Origin: Natronohydrobacter sp.
GTDB lineage: Bacteria > Pseudomonadota > Alphaproteobacteria > Rhodobacterales > Rhodobacteraceae
NCBI GenBank assembly: GCA_007116445.1
Contig: SKIM01000134.1
Coordinates: forward strand, 1-7,983
Direction of reading: 5' to 3'
Length of the DNA stretch: 7,983 bases
Positions 5,674-7,983 of the stretch are shown one piece after another. The notes beneath the pieces were generated by a model. The model did no database searches. It saw only the letters and a list, made by a program, of their open reading frames with translations, and was not told where the DNA came from. The position numbers were made by a program, and so were the translations under genes. The number at the start of each line of letters is the position of its first letter. Position 1 is the stretch's first letter.

Positions 5674-7911
5674 CTAGCCGCGTCTGCGCTTGAGCTTTTT
5701 CTTGGCCTTCGCCGTACCCGCGCGCGCCTTGCCAACGCTGCGCCGCACAGATCCGCCGCGCCCGCGCCGTCCAGAGCTGCGCGGTGGTGCATCGCCTTCG
5801 ACCTCCAGAAGCTCCAGCGCGATGCCGCCCGTGACCGGCTCCGCCTCTGACAGCTTCACCTTGACGCGCTGGCCCAGCCCGATGCGGAAGCCCGAGCGCT
5901 CCCCTTCCAGCGCCTGCGCCTCGGCATCATGGCGGAAATATTCGTCGCCAATCGCGCGGATCGGGATCAGCCCGTCCGCGCCTGTCTCATCAAGCTTCAC
6001 GAAAACCCCGAACCGCGCCACGCCCGACACGCGGCCCGAAAATTCCGCGCCCACGCGCTCGGCCAGATAGGCCGCCAGATAGCGGTCCGCCGTGTCGCGC
6101 TCCGCCGCCATCGAGCGGCGCTCCGCTTCAGAGATTGCCTTGGCCGTCTCCTCCAGATGCTCGATATCCCAGGGCGACAGCCCGTCATCGCCCCAGCCAT
6201 GCGCCGCAATCAGCCCGCGATGCACGATCAGATCCGCATAGCGCCGGATTGGTGAGGTGAAATGCGCATATTCCCGCAGCGCGAGGCCAAAATGGCCGAA
6301 ATTCTGTGGCGCGTAATAGGCTTGCGTCATCGAGCGCAGCGTCGCCATATTGATCAGCTCGTCAAACTCCGTGCCTTCGGCCTGACGCAGAAGCTGGTTG
6401 AAATGCCGCGTCATCAGCACCTGCCCCTTGGCCAGCGCAAAACCGGATTCGCGCGCCAATTCGCGCAGCGCTTCCAGCTTCTCGGGGCTGGGTTCTTCAT
6501 GCACGCGGTAAAGCAGCGCGCGCCCCTTCTCGCGCAAGGTCTCGGCCGCGGCGACATTGGCCAGCACCATGAATTCCTCGACCAGCCGATGCGCATCAAA
6601 GCGTTCCTTGAAGGCGACCGATGTCACGCGCCCCTCATCTGACAGCACGATCTCGCGTTCGGGCAGATCCAGATCCAGCGGCTGACGGCGTGCCCGCGCC
6701 CGCGTCAACGCGCGGTAGGCGGCAAACAGATCCGCCAGCGCCTGCGCCAGCGGCGCAGTTGCCTCATCCAGACGCCCCTCATCCGCTGCCTGCGCCTGCT
6801 CATAGGTCAGCGAAGCTGTCGAGCACATCATGGCGCGGCAAAATTCATGCCCGCGCTTGGCCCCGTCCGCATCGATGACCATGCGCAAGGCGATACAGGG
6901 ACGGTCCACGCCTTCATGCAGCGAACAGAGATCCCCTGACAGGATATCGGGCAGCATCGGGACGACACGGTCGGGAAAATAAGTGGAATTGCCGCGCCGG
7001 CGCGCCTCGCGGTCCAGCTCCGAATTGGGCCGCACATAGGCGGCAACATCGGCAATCGCCACCCATAACACGAATCCACCGGGGTTTTCGGGGTCAGGAT
7101 CGGCCTCGGCATAGATCGCGTCGTCATGGTCGCGCGCGTCCCAGGGGTCGATCGTCATCAGCGGCAATGCGCGCAGATCCCGACGCCCCTTCTCGTCCAC
7201 CGGCCCGGCCTTGTCGGCCTCGGCGATGACCTCATCGGGGAAAGCATCGCGGATCCCGTGCTGGTGAATCGCGATCAGCGAGACAGCCTTGGGCGCGGTC
7301 GGATCGCCCAGACGCTCGATCACCCGCGCGCGCATCGGGCCGAAGCGCGATTTGCCCTCAGGCTCGGCATGGACCAGCTCACCGTCCTCCGCGCCGCCTG
7401 TGTCGCTGACCGACCAGACCTTGTCCGATCCCTTGTCGATCCCGACAATGCGCCCGCCCTGTGCCTCCTTGCGGAAAATCCCGAGAATACGCGACGGGTT
7501 GGCTCCGAGTTTGCGAATGACCCGCGCCTGATAATCGTAATCGGGGCCGCGGATCGGCTCAAGCTTCGCGAGCACCCGGTCGCCCTGCCCAAGTGCCGGA
7601 TCTCCTGCTTGCGTGATCATGACGATGACCGGTGCCGCGCCCTCGCCGCGCCATTCGACAGGCCGCGCGAACAGATCGCCGTCCCCATCAAGGGCCAGAA
7701 TATCGAGCACGGTGACAGGCGGCAATTTGCCATGCAAACGGCTGCGGCGGGGCTTCAAGACCCCCTCACCCTCCAGCATGCCCAGAAGCGCCTTCAGATC
7801 GATCTTGGCACTGCCCTTGATCCCAAAGGCCTTGGCGATCTCGCGCCGGGTCGCGCCGGGATTGTCAGTGATCCAGTCGCGCAACTGATCAAGCGACGGA
7901 AGCTGTTTCAT
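5674..7911 (-). CDS. rnr: Ribonuclease R (3'-5' exoribonuclease, RNB family)
   Basis: Processive hydrolytic 3'-5' exoribonuclease that degrades structured RNA and takes part in rRNA quality control and tmRNA-linked decay. 745 residues from the ATG at 7911. Domain order: N-terminal winged-helix region (about 1-62), two cold-shock/OB domains (about 62-235), RNB catalytic domain (about 243-570), S1 domain (about 622-704), and a strongly basic Lys/Arg tail (about 711-745). The catalytic aspartates sit in IDPWDARDHDDA as Asp255, Asp261, Asp263 and Asp264, matching the four of E. coli RNase R. The RNB signature HFTSPIRRYADLIVHR is at 550-565. The S1 domain, winged helix and basic tail identify it as RNase R and not RNase II. 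Start 7911 is supported by GAGGGGG (7917-7923 on the complementary strand) 5 bp away; a TTG at 7953 would add 14 residues and overlap a hairpin. Confidence 0.96.
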   Translation of the reverse strand: MKQLPSLDQLRDWITDNPGATRREIAKAFGIKGSAKIDLKALLGMLEGEGVLKPRRSRLHGKLPPVTVLDILALDGDGDLFARPVEWRGEGAAPVIVMITQAGDPALGQGDRVLAKLEPIRGPDYDYQARVIRKLGANPSRILGIFRKEAQGGRIVGIDKGSDKVWSVSDTGGAEDGELVHAEPEGKSRFGPMRARVIERLGDPTAPKAVSLIAIHQHGIRDAFPDEVIAEADKAGPVDEKGRRDLRALPLMTIDPWDARDHDDAIYAEADPDPENPGGFVLWVAIADVAAYVRPNSELDREARRRGNSTYFPDRVVPMLPDILSGDLCSLHEGVDRPCIALRMVIDADGAKRGHEFCRAMMCSTASLTYEQAQAADEGRLDEATAPLAQALADLFAAYRALTRARARRQPLDLDLPEREIVLSDEGRVTSVAFKERFDAHRLVEEFMVLANVAAAETLREKGRALLYRVHEEPSPEKLEALRELARESGFALAKGQVLMTRHFNQLLRQAEGTEFDELINMATLRSMTQAYYAPQNFGHFGLALREYAHFTSPIRRYADLIVHRGLIAAHGWGDDGLSPWDIEHLEETAKAISEAERRSMAAERDTADRYLAAYLAERVGAEFSGRVSGVARFGVFVKLDETGADGLIPIRAIGDEYFRHDAEAQALEGERSGFRIGLGQRVKVKLSEAEPVTGGIALELLEVEGDAPPRSSGRRGRGGSVRRSVGKARAGTAKAKKKLKRRRG

Positions 7912-7916
7912 CGCTG

Positions 7917-7923
7917 CCCCCTC
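7917..7923 (-). promoter_or_regulatory. Ribosome binding site of rnr
   Basis: Read on the minus strand this is GAGGGGG, placed 5 bp before the ATG at 7911. It decides between that ATG and an in-frame TTG at 7953, which has no comparable site before it. Confidence 0.55.
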
Positions 7924-7953
7924 GCAAGACGCAGGCCCGCCCCCGGCACGCAA

Positions 7954-7974
7954 GGCAGGGGCGCAGCCCCTGCC
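7954..7974. repeat. GC-rich perfect hairpin upstream of rnr
   Basis: GGCAGGGGC (7954-7962) and GCCCCTGCC (7966-7974) form a perfect 9-bp stem with a 3-nt loop, about 43 bp before the rnr start. There is no T-tract on the minus strand after it (TTGCG follows), so it is not a standard intrinsic terminator. It may be a GC-rich intergenic repeat, a Rho-assisted stop for the upstream gene, or a 5' leader structure of rnr. The rest of 7912-7983 is GC-rich and holds no promoter I can defend. Confidence 0.45.
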
Positions 7975-7983
7975 GGGGTCGGG

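Noticed and set aside
7912..7953. TTG start for rnr, adding 14 residues
   Set aside because: It abuts a stable hairpin, has no SD, and the added Gly/Ala-rich residues do not belong to the RNase R N-terminus.
1..7983. A new multi-gene defence, mobile or biosynthetic system
   Set aside because: All six genes belong to known families and appear to be housekeeping or catabolic. No transposase, integrase, phage gene, CRISPR array, toxin-antitoxin pair or RNA gene was recognised on either strand.

Overview
This window looks like a chromosomal segment from a GC-rich alphaproteobacterium, most likely of the Rhodobacterales (Rhodobacter/Roseobacter type). The evidence is the high GC content with GC-rich third codon positions, a heterotetrameric sarcosine oxidase locus, a SodB whose C-terminal half reads like Rhodobacteraceae iron SODs, and the general style of the RNase R and BktB-like thiolase. 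The placement rests on remembered family resemblance, not on a search.

Layout, left half (+ strand). Positions 1-2091 are the C-terminal two thirds of soxA, the sarcosine oxidase alpha subunit, cut by the window edge. It overlaps by 8 bp the complete soxG (gamma subunit, 2084-2650). An 88-bp gap with a plausible promoter leads to sodB (Fe-type superoxide dismutase, 2739-3338), which is closed by a perfect 10-bp-stem terminator (3345-3368). A 206-bp gap with a weak candidate promoter precedes a stand-alone transglutaminase-like protein (3545-4321) with an intact Cys-His-Asp triad.

Layout, right half (- strand). rnr (RNase R, 5674-7911) is followed 72 bp downstream by a BktB-like beta-ketothiolase (4426-5601), which converges on the transglutaminase gene. 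The whole convergent gap is taken up by a compact palindromic element (4318-4422) bordered by CTAG and containing two nested inverted repeats. Its left border supplies the stop codon of the transglutaminase gene. A GC-rich 9-bp-stem hairpin (7954-7974) lies upstream of rnr at the right edge.

How the genes relate: soxA and soxG act together in sarcosine oxidation, which makes glycine, 5,10-methylene-tetrahydrofolate and H2O2. SodB handles superoxide and appears to be its own transcription unit. The thiolase (acyl-CoA / PHA metabolism) and RNase R (RNA decay and quality control) are functionally unrelated housekeeping genes that could share a transcript. I see no phage, IS transposase, CRISPR, tRNA or rRNA, and no new multi-gene system. 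The most interesting item is the palindromic element between the convergent genes.
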